Below, piece after piece: positions 34,042 through 44,093 of a stretch of 64,000 nt of DNA. The notes under the pieces were generated by a model, which saw only the letters and a list, made by a program, of their open reading frames with translations, was not told the origin of the DNA and searched no databases. The position numbers and the translations under genes were made by a program. The stretch comes from Capnocytophaga cynodegmi DSM 19736 (lineage in GTDB: Bacteria; Bacteroidota; Bacteroidia; Flavobacteriales; Flavobacteriaceae): positions 1-64,000 of the forward strand of contig NZ_KB900703.1 of the NCBI RefSeq assembly GCF_000379185.1. The letters run 5' to 3'. Positions within the stretch are counted from its first letter, which is position 1. Every line of letters begins with the position of its first letter.

Positions 34042-37000
34042 ATGTGTAAAAATCTAAAAAACATAACGCTGATATTATTTTTTTTGAGCTTAACTACTTG
34101 GGGTCAAGAACCTAAAAAAGACAGTATTGTCTTCAAAAATAATATCCCAAAAATCGGGCTAAAAAATCCTGAGAGTATCGTTCATAAATACACGTACAAT
34201 CCACAACTTAATAAATACGTTTACACGGAAAAACTGGGTGAATATGACCTTTCCACTCCAATGTTTCTAACCGTGAAGGAGTATGAAAATTTAGTACTTC
34301 GTGAACGAATGCGGGCATATTACAAAGAAAAATGGGACGCCGTTGATACAAACAAATCAGGAGAAGAAAAAAAGAAAATACAACGTGATTTACTTCCGGA
34401 TTTGTATGTGAACTCTGATTTTTTTGAGAGTATTTTTGGTGGAAGAAATATTGATATAATTCCTCAAGGAAGTGTAGGAATTGATTTAGGTTTACGCTAT
34501 ACAAAGAATGATAATCCTGCCATAACACCACGAAACAGAAGCACTTGGGGATTGGATTTTGACCAACGTATCAGTTTGGGATTGACTGGAAAAATAGGTA
34601 CAAGACTTTCTCTAAACGCTCAGTACGACACACAGGCTTCATTTGATTTTCAAAACGTTTTCAAGTTAGAGTACGAACCCAATGAGGACGATATAATTCA
34701 AAAAATAGAGTTAGGAAACATCTCAATGCCAATGTCTAACTCTCTCATTACAGGCTCACAAAGTCTGTTTGGAGTTAAAACAGAATTAAAATTTGGAAGG
34801 ACAACTATCACGGGAGTTTTCTCTGAGCAAAAATCAGAGCGAAAAACTGTAACAGCACAAGGAGGTGGAGCCATAACCGAATTTGACTTCACCGCGTTGG
34901 ATTATGACGAAAACCGAAACTTCTTCTTAGCGCAATTCTTTCGAGATCAATATGATAAGGCATTAGAAAATTATCCATTCATCAATAGTAAAGTACAAAT
35001 CACTCGGTTAGAAGTTTGGGTTACCAATCGCAATAACCGGACAGGAAATATTCGTAACATACTTGCCCTGCAGGATTTAGGCGAGGTAAAACCTGAAAAT
35101 ACGCGTATCAACCAAAACGCTCCCTCAGGCTTTTTTTCTTCGACCACAAACGATATGCCTACCAATGAAGCTAACCACTACGACCCAACACAAATTGGGA
35201 AAACTTCAGTACTTACTGAGGCTATTCGCGATGTAGCAACTTTGCAACAAGGATTCGGAAGTATTTCAGCAATCGTAAACCAAGGATACGACTATGCAGT
35301 AATTGAAAATGCTCGGAAACTTGAAGAAGGAATTGATTATAAAGTAGATACAAAGTTGGGTTATATTTCTCTAAATATTGCCCTTAGCAGTGATGAAGTA
35401 CTTGCTGTTGCATATCAATATACTTACGGAAGTCAAGTATTTCAAATTGGGGAATTTGCCAATGATGGTATTTCTGCTACCAGTCATAACATTTCAGCAA
35501 ATAATAATGCCATTACGAACAATTTACTGGTACTGAAAATGTTAAAAAGTAATCGGTTGAGTGTTAAAGATCCTATCTGGGATTTGATGATGAAGAACGT
35601 CTACGCATTAGGAACCGCTCAGTTAGACCCTGAAGACTTCAGAATGAATATCTATTACTCTGATCCATCGCCTATTAACTACATTACAAAAGTATCCGAT
35701 GTAGGTTGGCCTTCGGGGTTGGAAGACAAAATATTACTGAATTTGTTTAATTTCGACCGATTGAACAAATACAACGACCCACAACCTGGCGGAGATGGAT
35801 TTTTTGACTTTCTCCCTGGAATTACCGTTGATGAACAATACGGAAAGATTTTCTTTACCAAAGTAGAACCCTTTGGGGAATTTTTGCACAAAACATTAGG
35901 TGGAGGAGATTATTCAAATCCAAGTACTTACAATGAAAATCAACGAAAATACGTATATCCAAGTCTGTATTCCAATACCAAAACACAAGCCCAAATGGAT
36001 GGTAATAAAAACAAATTCCAACTCAAAGGGCGTTACAAATCATCAGGTAGAAGAGGAATATCGTTAGGAGCATTTAATGTTCCACGTGGCTCAGTTACAG
36101 TTACTGCTGGTGGACGGATTTTGGTTGAAGGTCTTGATTATTTAGTTGATTATCTGTCAGGAATAGTTGAAATTACCAACCCAAGTTTGGAGGCTTCGAA
36201 CCTACCAATACAAGTTTCTGTGGAAAATAATCTAATTTTTGGAGGACAAACTACACGTTTTATGGGAGTGAATATCGAACATAAATTCAACGATAAATTC
36301 ATAGTAGGAGCCTCTGTGGTAAACCTTCGAGAACGTCCGTACACCCAAAAGACAAGTTACGGGCAGGAATCGGTAAATAATACTATTTTTGGTTTCGGAG
36401 GAACCTATTCAACAGAACTTCCTTTCCTAACTCGCTTAGTGAATCGGATTCCTACCATAAAATCAGATGTTGCTTCAAATCTCTCCTTGCGGGGCGAATT
36501 TGCTTACCTCATTCCAGGAACTCCTAAAGGGGACAATTTTGACGGAGAAACAACTGTTTACTTAGATGATTTCGAATCCTCCCAAATAACCATTGACATA
36601 CGTTCGTCTCTGGCTTGGAAATTAGCCAGTACACCTTTGGAATTTGGTTCAGGAAGTGGTTCTCAACCTCAAAACTTGTATGGAACATCTCCTGATGACC
36701 CTGAAAACTTGAAGAACGGCTATGGTCGTGCCAAAATGGCTTGGTACACCATCGACCCTATATTCTACTCTACACAAAAGCCTTCGGACATTAGTAGTGA
36801 CGAAATTTCAAAAAACAGTACGCGACGTATCTACATTGAAGAAATCTTCCCCCAACAACAAATAGCTCAAGGACAAACCCTCGTGCAAACAACTTTAGAC
36901 CTCGCCTACTACCCGAATGCTAAAGGACAATACAACAATAACCCTGCGTTTGGAGCTACCAATGCCGATGAAAAATGGGCAGGAATTATGCGAGGAATGA

Positions 37001-40000
37001 CCTATTCCGATTTCCAAGAAAGTAATATCGAATATATCCAGTTTTGGATGCTTGACCCGTACACCTCAGGAGAATATTCAGGAACAGGAGAACTGGTCTT
37101 TAACTTAGGAAATATCTCCGAAGATGTTTTAAAAGATGGTCGGAAACAATATGAAAACGGATTACCTGGGCTTTCATCATCATCAAGTGTTAATACTTCT
37201 TCTTGGGGAAAAACTCCTGGTGCACAATCATTACTATATGCTTTTGATGCGAGTAGCGAGAACAGAACCCTACAAGATGTGGGATTGGACGGACTTCCAA
37301 GCTCACAAGAGGCGAGTATATACAATAACAATACATCAGAGTCACCAAACGACCCCGCTCTGGATAATTATGAATACTATTTAGCTCGTAGTGGAGGAAT
37401 TCTTAACAGATATTACAACTATAACGGAACAGAGGGTAACTCTCCAGTTGCAGTAGGCAATAACAACAGAGGTTCAACAACAGTTCCTGATTACGAAGAT
37501 ATTAATGCCGATTTCACGATGAATACGGCAAACAATTACTATGAATATCGCTTACCTATCAAGCCTAATATTTCACGTAGTGATAAATACGTAAATGATA
37601 TCCGTAATGTATCTATTGAAGCTCCTAACGGAAGAAACGTATCAGCCCGTTGGATTCAATTTAAAATACCTATTGCAGAAGGTAAAATGGTACGTGAAGG
37701 ATTCAGATTTCCTCTTAATCCTAACGACGAGATAGATATCATCAATTCCATAACCCATATGCGAATGTATATGACAGGTTTCCCTCAAGAAATGCTACTG
37801 CGTTTTGGAACATTGGACTTGGTACGTGGCGACTGGCGTTACTATAACTATACATTGAGTAGTGATTTGGACGATCCATCAGATGATAATACACATACTG
37901 AAATCAATTCAGTGAATCTCATTGAGAATGAATCCCGTACCCCTATTCCATACCGAATGCCTCCAGGAGTTCATCGTGAGCGAATCAATATGAATAACAC
38001 CCTAATTGAACAAAATGAGCAATCGCTATCTTACATTGTTGATAACTTAGAGTCGTATGATAGTAGGGCTGTGTACAAAGTAATGAACCTTGATTTAAGG
38101 CAGTACAAGTACATCAAGATGTTCACCCACGCTGAGGCATACAATAACAAATCTCTGGATAACGGACAGATGGTTGCCTTTATGCGAATCGGAACGGATT
38201 TTAATGAGAATTATTATCAAGTGGAAGTTCCGCTACGAGTAACTCCTATAGGAACTACCTCTGAAGGGCTTATTTGGCCTAAAGAGAATGAATTGATTGT
38301 TCCTATGGAAGTCCTAACTAAGCTCAAGGCTATTGGGCTAAGAAATCAAACATTAAATAACGCTACGTATTACGATGCAAATCTTAATATCGTTACCGAA
38401 AACACACCTTACGTACTTGGAGAAAACCGATATGTAGTGAAAGGAAACCCTTCCTTAGGTAGTGTGCGTTCCGTTATGATAGGTGTTAAGAACGTGTCAG
38501 GACATACAGCAAGTGGCGAATTTTGGTTTAACGAATTGCGAGTAGCTGAACTCGTTAATAATGGAGGTTGGGCGATGGTAGGTGCATTAGATGCCAATGC
38601 CTCCGAACTACTAAATGTATCCGCTACAGGACGTATGAACACCGTTGGCTTTGGTGCAGTCGACCAAGCTCCTAACCAACGAGCCATCGAAAGTACTAAG
38701 GAATACGATGTGGTAATGAACATCAATGCAGGAAAACTACTTCCTCCTAAGTGGAATATGCAAATTCCTGTAACTTTGAATCATTCTCAGAAGTTATCCA
38801 CTCCTGAGTACGACCCAGTTTATCAGGATATTCGCTTGGAAGACAGGCTTAGCGTAGCCCAATCTGCTGAAGAGCGTCAGTCCATTAAAGAACAAGCTGA
38901 GGATTTCACTCTTCGCAGAGGTATCAACCTAATCGGGGTGAAGAAAAATATGTCTGAAGGGCAGAAAAAAAGGTTTTATAATGTTGAAAACTTAACCCTA
39001 AACTATGCGTACAATGAGGTAAAACATCGTGATTATGAACTCAAATACGAAGACGAGCAAAGGGTACGTGCAGGTTTGTTGTACAATTATGCCTTTGAAC
39101 CAAAAACATTAGAGCCTTTCAAGAAGATAAAGTACTTGGAAGGCAAAAAATACTGGCAATGGTTATCTGATCTAAACCTAAACGTGCTACCTGCGAGTGT
39201 AACTTTCTCTTCGAATATCACAAGGTCATTCTCAAAACAACTATTCCGAGATGTGTACATTCAAGGTATCGACATTACTAAACAAAAGGCTATGCCTGAG
39301 CTTCAGCAAAGAAATTACCTGATGGATTATCAATTTGGAGTGAATTATAACCTGACTCGCTCACTGCGTGTGAACTTCAATGCTACGAATAATAGTATCA
39401 TCCGTAATTACTACACATACGATGCTAACGGAGAGGTTTCTGGCACACGCAAGGACATCACTTTATGGGATAATTTCTGGGATTTAGGAGACCCAGACCA
39501 TTTCTTCTCTAAGTTTCAGGTAAATTATGAGCTTCCATTCTCTAAGTTTCCGTTCCTACAATTCATCAAATCGAACTACACGTATTCAGGTGATTTTGAT
39601 TGGCAACGCGGTTCACAAACGCTGTTACAACTGGCTAAGCACGATATTAACAGGTTACAGAACGCTAACACACACAATTTTACAGCCAATATGAACTTCG
39701 ACCAACTCTATCGATACATTGGCATCAAACCAAGTGCAAGGACAGAGAAGCAGAAACTATGGAAATCATTAGCTACGATGATTAAAAACATAGGTGTAAA
39801 CTACGCTGAGACTAACGGAAAGACGCTCCCAGGTTACACACAAAGCGTTGGCTTTTTAGGAACCACCAAGCCTTCCTTTGGGTTTATGTTCGGAAGCCAG
39901 TCCGATGTGCGTTATGAGATGGCAAAAAGAGGCTACCTTACCAATTTCGTAGATTTCAATGACCAATTCTTACAATCTAAGGAGAGGGATTTGACCATCA

Positions 40001-41094
40001 CAGCAAACTTGCAACCTATTCCAGACTTGCAAATTACTCTTAAAGCTGCACGGCAATATTCCGATAACTATACGGAAACCTTTGAAGTGAAGAACTTCGT
40101 ATATAACAAACTCATAGGAAACCAAGTAGGTAACTTCAACATTTCAACCAACCTACTAGCAACAGCCTTTGACAAAGTAGACGAATACTATTCGGCAGGG
40201 TTTGAACGTTTCAAGCAAAACAGAATTACCATAGCACGACGCTTAGCTACTGAACGAGGCATCAACCTGAATGATTCCAATAACTTGGATAGCGAGGGAT
40301 TCCCTAAAGGATTTGGGAAAACGAGTCAGTCTGTAATGATACCAGCCTTTTTAGCAGCCTATTCAGGGCAAAATGCTAATAGCGTATCTCTTGGAGCTTT
40401 CAAAAATATTCCTGTACCTGAGTGGAGCATCACTTACACAGGGCTAATGCGTCTGGAACCTATCAAAAAGGCATTCAGGAGGTTTACAATTGACCATAGT
40501 TATAGAGCAAGTTACTCCTTGAGCGAATTCCGAACTAACTTGGAATACGACCCGAATGACTTGAACAAGGTAAACGCTGCTGGTAACTTCCTAAATGAAA
40601 AGCTATTCACTAACGTTACCTTAGTGGAGCAATTTAATCCGCTTATTAGAGCTAATATGGAGATGAAAAACTCTATTAATGTACTTGCTGAACTAACACG
40701 CGACCGCACGGTATCTATCAGTCTGGATAACGATTACCTAACTGAGATTATCGGTAAGGAATATAAATTAGGGCTGGGATATCGCATTAAGGACTTGCGA
40801 TTTGTTACTAAGGTAGCAGGAGTGAAAACCACACTGAAGAGCGACTTAGTCCTTAAAGGTACCCTCTCCTACCGCGATGAGTTTACTGTAATCAGGAATA
40901 TGGAAGTATTCAACAATCAGGTTACAGCTGGGCAAACGAACTGGTTGGGGAACTTTACGGCAGAGTATAACTTAAGTAAGAACCTACTGGCTTCATACTA
41001 CTTGCAGTATAACTTCTCTAAATCTGCTATATCCACTGCCTTTCCGATGACCACAATTAGGACTGGGCTATCCGTGCGATATACTTTCAATTAA
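34042..41094 (+). CDS. sprA: T9SS translocon / gliding motility protein SprA
   Basis: A 2350-residue outer-membrane protein. In flavobacteria SprA is the giant 36-strand barrel that forms the type IX secretion channel and is needed for gliding. The signal peptide ends after about residue 20 (TTWGQEP). Length and recurring barrel segments (SVGIDLGLRYTKND, RRYDLSLSF-like strands, final GLSVRYTFN) fit SprA. Base composition seems to rise from about 35% GC in the first third to the mid-40s in the last third (a few lines counted by eye). A 12-bp terminator stem follows. Partner genes (gldKLMN, sov) are not in this window. Confidence 0.96.
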   Translation: MCKNLKNITLILFFLSLTTWGQEPKKDSIVFKNNIPKIGLKNPESIVHKYTYNPQLNKYVYTEKLGEYDLSTPMFLTVKEYENLVLRERMRAYYKEKWDAVDTNKSGEEKKKIQRDLLPDLYVNSDFFESIFGGRNIDIIPQGSVGIDLGLRYTKNDNPAITPRNRSTWGLDFDQRISLGLTGKIGTRLSLNAQYDTQASFDFQNVFKLEYEPNEDDIIQKIELGNISMPMSNSLITGSQSLFGVKTELKFGRTTITGVFSEQKSERKTVTAQGGGAITEFDFTALDYDENRNFFLAQFFRDQYDKALENYPFINSKVQITRLEVWVTNRNNRTGNIRNILALQDLGEVKPENTRINQNAPSGFFSSTTNDMPTNEANHYDPTQIGKTSVLTEAIRDVATLQQGFGSISAIVNQGYDYAVIENARKLEEGIDYKVDTKLGYISLNIALSSDEVLAVAYQYTYGSQVFQIGEFANDGISATSHNISANNNAITNNLLVLKMLKSNRLSVKDPIWDLMMKNVYALGTAQLDPEDFRMNIYYSDPSPINYITKVSDVGWPSGLEDKILLNLFNFDRLNKYNDPQPGGDGFFDFLPGITVDEQYGKIFFTKVEPFGEFLHKTLGGGDYSNPSTYNENQRKYVYPSLYSNTKTQAQMDGNKNKFQLKGRYKSSGRRGISLGAFNVPRGSVTVTAGGRILVEGLDYLVDYLSGIVEITNPSLEASNLPIQVSVENNLIFGGQTTRFMGVNIEHKFNDKFIVGASVVNLRERPYTQKTSYGQESVNNTIFGFGGTYSTELPFLTRLVNRIPTIKSDVASNLSLRGEFAYLIPGTPKGDNFDGETTVYLDDFESSQITIDIRSSLAWKLASTPLEFGSGSGSQPQNLYGTSPDDPENLKNGYGRAKMAWYTIDPIFYSTQKPSDISSDEISKNSTRRIYIEEIFPQQQIAQGQTLVQTTLDLAYYPNAKGQYNNNPAFGATNADEKWAGIMRGMTYSDFQESNIEYIQFWMLDPYTSGEYSGTGELVFNLGNISEDVLKDGRKQYENGLPGLSSSSSVNTSSWGKTPGAQSLLYAFDASSENRTLQDVGLDGLPSSQEASIYNNNTSESPNDPALDNYEYYLARSGGILNRYYNYNGTEGNSPVAVGNNNRGSTTVPDYEDINADFTMNTANNYYEYRLPIKPNISRSDKYVNDIRNVSIEAPNGRNVSARWIQFKIPIAEGKMVREGFRFPLNPNDEIDIINSITHMRMYMTGFPQEMLLRFGTLDLVRGDWRYYNYTLSSDLDDPSDDNTHTEINSVNLIENESRTPIPYRMPPGVHRERINMNNTLIEQNEQSLSYIVDNLESYDSRAVYKVMNLDLRQYKYIKMFTHAEAYNNKSLDNGQMVAFMRIGTDFNENYYQVEVPLRVTPIGTTSEGLIWPKENELIVPMEVLTKLKAIGLRNQTLNNATYYDANLNIVTENTPYVLGENRYVVKGNPSLGSVRSVMIGVKNVSGHTASGEFWFNELRVAELVNNGGWAMVGALDANASELLNVSATGRMNTVGFGAVDQAPNQRAIESTKEYDVVMNINAGKLLPPKWNMQIPVTLNHSQKLSTPEYDPVYQDIRLEDRLSVAQSAEERQSIKEQAEDFTLRRGINLIGVKKNMSEGQKKRFYNVENLTLNYAYNEVKHRDYELKYEDEQRVRAGLLYNYAFEPKTLEPFKKIKYLEGKKYWQWLSDLNLNVLPASVTFSSNITRSFSKQLFRDVYIQGIDITKQKAMPELQQRNYLMDYQFGVNYNLTRSLRVNFNATNNSIIRNYYTYDANGEVSGTRKDITLWDNFWDLGDPDHFFSKFQVNYELPFSKFPFLQFIKSNYTYSGDFDWQRGSQTLLQLAKHDINRLQNANTHNFTANMNFDQLYRYIGIKPSARTEKQKLWKSLATMIKNIGVNYAETNGKTLPGYTQSVGFLGTTKPSFGFMFGSQSDVRYEMAKRGYLTNFVDFNDQFLQSKERDLTITANLQPIPDLQITLKAARQYSDNYTETFEVKNFVYNKLIGNQVGNFNISTNLLATAFDKVDEYYSAGFERFKQNRITIARRLATERGINLNDSNNLDSEGFPKGFGKTSQSVMIPAFLAAYSGQNANSVSLGAFKNIPVPEWSITYTGLMRLEPIKKAFRRFTIDHSYRASYSLSEFRTNLEYDPNDLNKVNAAGNFLNEKLFTNVTLVEQFNPLIRANMEMKNSINVLAELTRDRTVSISLDNDYLTEIIGKEYKLGLGYRIKDLRFVTKVAGVKTTLKSDLVLKGTLSYRDEFTVIRNMEVFNNQVTAGQTNWLGNFTAEYNLSKNLLASYYLQYNFSKSAISTAFPMTTIRTGLSVRYTFN

Positions 41095-41132
41095 CAAAGT
41101 TATCAGACAATTGTGTAGAATCATTGTATAAA

Positions 41133-41175
41133 AATTCTCCCTTAAGTGCTTTACCTAAGGGAGAATTGCTTTTTA
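41133..41175 (+). terminator. terminator of sprA
   Basis: Perfect 12-bp stem AATTCTCCCTTA/TAAGGGAGAATT followed by GCTTTTT. Confidence 0.93.
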
Positions 41176-41244
41176 TACCTGATACGATAGTATCACATTA
41201 CTGGCATTTTATAAATTCTTATTATAACAAGTAACAGAAACACC

Positions 41245-41274
41245 TGTCAGTCTTCGACTCCGCTCATACTGACA
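41245..41274. repeat. palindromic intergenic repeat, copy B
   Basis: TGTCAGT (41245-41251) pairs with ACTGACA (41268-41274). The loop contains CTTCGACTCCGCTCA, nearly identical to the loop of copy A at 24739-24784, while the arms differ. It lies between convergent genes. Confidence 0.6.
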
Positions 41275-41320
41275 TTCTGTGGTACTTTAACATCACTTAG
41301 TCTACTAAAAGGGCAATGCC

Positions 41321-42991
41321 TTACTCACTTGCAAATATCTGCTCTAATATTTTTAGCGTTATCAGATAGGTAGGCTTAACGCCCGTAGTACCCAAACCTC
41401 CTGATGCTAATGTACTTCCTGTCTCCAACGGATTATCCGATGCATAGTAAGCATAACGTACCTTTACATCTTCACGAATACTCTTACGTATCTTCGATGC
41501 TGACTGAATTGCTTTTTGATAATGAACACCCTCCATCTCAAGTCCTACTACATTCCAAGTAGAGCGTAGGAAGTAATTTAATACATCTTTGTTCTGCAAT
41601 GATGTACCAAGTACTGTAATCATAGTGCCTTCGAATACCTTCAGCCCGTTGTTCTCAAAGTCCTGCAGTGTTAGCTCATTCTTAAAAGGATAGTTATCAG
41701 ATGTCCCTTCGAATATGTGTGCCGTAGGAATCATCAAATCCCCTTTGCCCCCTTCCAAGATACCAGCTTTCCCCATTATGGATACAGAATCCACATTCAT
41801 AAAATGGGTCTCTCCATTTGTCCGAAAGGGTTTCAAGAGCTCATCGATGGTCTCATAGGCTTGTTCTCCGAATGCGTAGTCCATTACAAAAATGACCGGC
41901 TTCTCCTTTGAGCTTAGTGCATAGGGTGTTCCCGTTAGGTCTATCTTCTCGGTATCGAATATCTGCACATCTATGTTCGTACCTGAGGTATCTGGAATGG
42001 ATATCATTCCGTTGCTGAGTGCATAGTCATTCACCTTTTTACGAAGTCGTTCGCTTTCAGGATTACTCAAAAGCTCAAAGATTTCCATTCGTGTCTTGCC
42101 CTTTACTTCCGTTTTTAATGCCTTTTCAGCAAATAAACTATTCATTACACTATGCATATTAGCACTGATGATATGTAACGGACGTGTTAGCAATCCATTT
42201 TTATATAAGGTGCTTTTAATCGTGTCTGCCCAGATTTCGCCGTGAAGATGATGACCCAATCGTTCGCGAAGGACTGTACTGAAGGTAATTACTCGTTTCT
42301 TATCTTCCAGTATTTCATCTAAAGCTAATTTTCCAAGCCAATATATAATATGTATGAAACGCTCAGGCTGTGAGGAAGTAGCAAAGGATTGATACACTTC
42401 TAAGACTTCTTCAAAGGTACGCCCTAATATATTCCCGATGTGTATGAGGGTAGATTCACGCTCTGCTTGGGTAAGTTTACTTTTATTGTATGCTTGTTCC
42501 AACTTTTCCCAGTCACGTGACAGACCTCCTGTTTCTTCTATCAACACATTTCTGGCAATTTTCTGTGATTCAATAAATAAGAAAGTTAAATGTGTAAGAG
42601 CATCATAGATATCCGACCTACCGCGTGTAATCTCAATATTCATCTGTTGGCTATCTATTCTGTAGCAATTACGTCTTCTTTTAGGCGGAATAATAGGCTT
42701 GAAGTGTGACTTTCGGTAGCCTTCATCAGAAATCAGGTTAATGTACGTGCATTGTTCAATACCTTCTGGTAAACGCTCAAGTACGTAGGACAGCCCATTG
42801 AGTTCTGCTTTGCTCTCGGCAATGGTACCATAAATTTCTGGACGAAGCAATAATAACGATTCACGTAAGGCTTCTCCTGATACACCCATCGGTTTGTAAA
42901 ATCCTCGTGCAAAGAGATGACGCATTGTAACGTACATACGCTCAATGGCACTTGTGGACTCTTGGGCTCTGCTTCTTTCTTTTATCTTCAT
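41321..42991 (-). CDS. conserved Bacteroidota protein of unknown function (DUF6909-like)
   Basis: A 556-residue cytosolic protein without signal peptide. The N-terminal half (1-330) is mostly helical with SAIERMY, LTRPLHII and similar motifs. The C-terminal part (about 365-556) alternates beta and alpha; its VVGLEMEGVHY segment recalls the MEGxx motif of the purine nucleoside phosphorylase/MTA nucleosidase fold. I believe the family is catalogued as DUF6909, without certainty. It ends an operon with the gene at 42995, three bases away. Enzymatic function is unproven. Confidence 0.75.
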   Translation of the reverse strand: MKIKERSRAQESTSAIERMYVTMRHLFARGFYKPMGVSGEALRESLLLLRPEIYGTIAESKAELNGLSYVLERLPEGIEQCTYINLISDEGYRKSHFKPIIPPKRRRNCYRIDSQQMNIEITRGRSDIYDALTHLTFLFIESQKIARNVLIEETGGLSRDWEKLEQAYNKSKLTQAERESTLIHIGNILGRTFEEVLEVYQSFATSSQPERFIHIIYWLGKLALDEILEDKKRVITFSTVLRERLGHHLHGEIWADTIKSTLYKNGLLTRPLHIISANMHSVMNSLFAEKALKTEVKGKTRMEIFELLSNPESERLRKKVNDYALSNGMISIPDTSGTNIDVQIFDTEKIDLTGTPYALSSKEKPVIFVMDYAFGEQAYETIDELLKPFRTNGETHFMNVDSVSIMGKAGILEGGKGDLMIPTAHIFEGTSDNYPFKNELTLQDFENNGLKVFEGTMITVLGTSLQNKDVLNYFLRSTWNVVGLEMEGVHYQKAIQSASKIRKSIREDVKVRYAYYASDNPLETGSTLASGGLGTTGVKPTYLITLKILEQIFASE

Positions 42992-42994
42992 AGT

Positions 42995-43765
42995 TTACTG
43001 GCGTGTTGTTTCTTCTGTTTTATTCTCTGGTAAAGTAGGTTTTGCTGCATTCTGCGTAGTTCTTTGCTTATTAGCATTCATCGTATCTGTTATCAATTTG
43101 TTCAATAACGTTATGAAGTTAGCACTTTCGGCAGACTGAAATACAGCGTGGCTACTTGATGCACATCGCGTTACATACCGATATAACTTCGTTGCCTCTT
43201 TCCTGACCTTCTTAGTATTGATAGGCTTATTAGTAACTTGGCTTTCAGCACGTTCTTCAATGAGCTTTTGGCATTCTTTATTCACTTCTGTCAGTGAAGT
43301 AATCGTTTGGCTTATGCCCAGCGTATGGACGTACTTTTCAAACTCAGGTTTTGTGATATCCTTTAAGAAACCTTCTATTGTTTGCGATTTCTGCCGAAGT
43401 GGCAAAGCCTGAATCCCTGAATATCTTTTCATATTCTTATGAAGCATAGCAGCTGCCTCCCTTCGCTCTGCAATAGCATTTTTTTGCTCGAAGCGGAACG
43501 AGGATAGCAGGAATATAAGATAATCACATCGTTGCCTATCTAACTGAGTAATGTCTTTCGTTTCATTACTAAATCGGCTTTGTCTTGTAGCCTCTGTAAG
43601 GTTTTCGTGATAGGATTGCAATGCATCATACACCTCTTGCTCTACACTTAACTTCTCCAAAGAAGCATTCTGAACCAAGTTAAGAACACTTTTTACAAAC
43701 TGAGCATACTCATCGTTATTAAGTTGCTCCAATTTTACGGATTTTACATCTAAAAATGTTTTCAT
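42995..43765 (-). CDS. helical protein of unknown function (DUF6261-like)
   Basis: A 256-residue, almost wholly alpha-helical, charged protein without signal or membrane segment. The N-terminal half (VKSVKLEQLNNDEYAQFVKSV, then a hydrophilic helix pair) and length resemble a Bacteroidota family I believe is DUF6261. The last 30 residues are low-complexity and Thr/Lys rich. It is the first gene of a two-gene unit with the DUF6909-like gene, three bases apart. Function unknown. Confidence 0.7.
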   Translation of the reverse strand: MKTFLDVKSVKLEQLNNDEYAQFVKSVLNLVQNASLEKLSVEQEVYDALQSYHENLTEATRQSRFSNETKDITQLDRQRCDYLIFLLSSFRFEQKNAIAERREAAAMLHKNMKRYSGIQALPLRQKSQTIEGFLKDITKPEFEKYVHTLGISQTITSLTEVNKECQKLIEERAESQVTNKPINTKKVRKEATKLYRYVTRCASSSHAVFQSAESANFITLLNKLITDTMNANKQRTTQNAAKPTLPENKTEETTRQ

Positions 43766-44093
43766 ATTCTTATAGTTTAAATGAATTAAATACTTCTACA
43801 AATATAAGAAAATAATTTCAATACGTCAAAAATGTTTACAAATAGCCTTATCTAATTAGTTTATCTATATAAAACTCCTATCCAGTAACACAAGACAATA
43901 ACTTTAATACATCAAAATGGTTTTCTAGCAGTACAAGACAACAAGTCTTAAAATACAAAGCTAAAAGTCACCACAAGTTGCTTATACGTTTTTATTACTT
44001 ATAAAAATTCCAGCACTACCAAAGAAACTTACTCTTACAAAAAAGAATGATTCAGTAGTACTGGAATAGAACTTGATAAATATATTACGAGTT
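43766..44093. other. region between the DUF6261-like and CDF genes
   Basis: 328 AT-rich bases. They hold a diverged direct repeat (AATAATTTCAATACGTCAAAA at 43811 and AATAACTTTAATACATCAAAA at 43897) and a longer inverted repeat at 44007-44067. No gene was found. Confidence 0.6.
44007..44067. repeat. inverted repeat downstream of the CDF gene
   Basis: ATTCCAGCACTAC (44007-44019) and GTAGTACTGGAAT (44055-44067) pair at 12 of 13 positions across a 35-base loop. Lying 26 bases after the CDF stop, it could end that transcript, though there is no T run. Confidence 0.5.
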
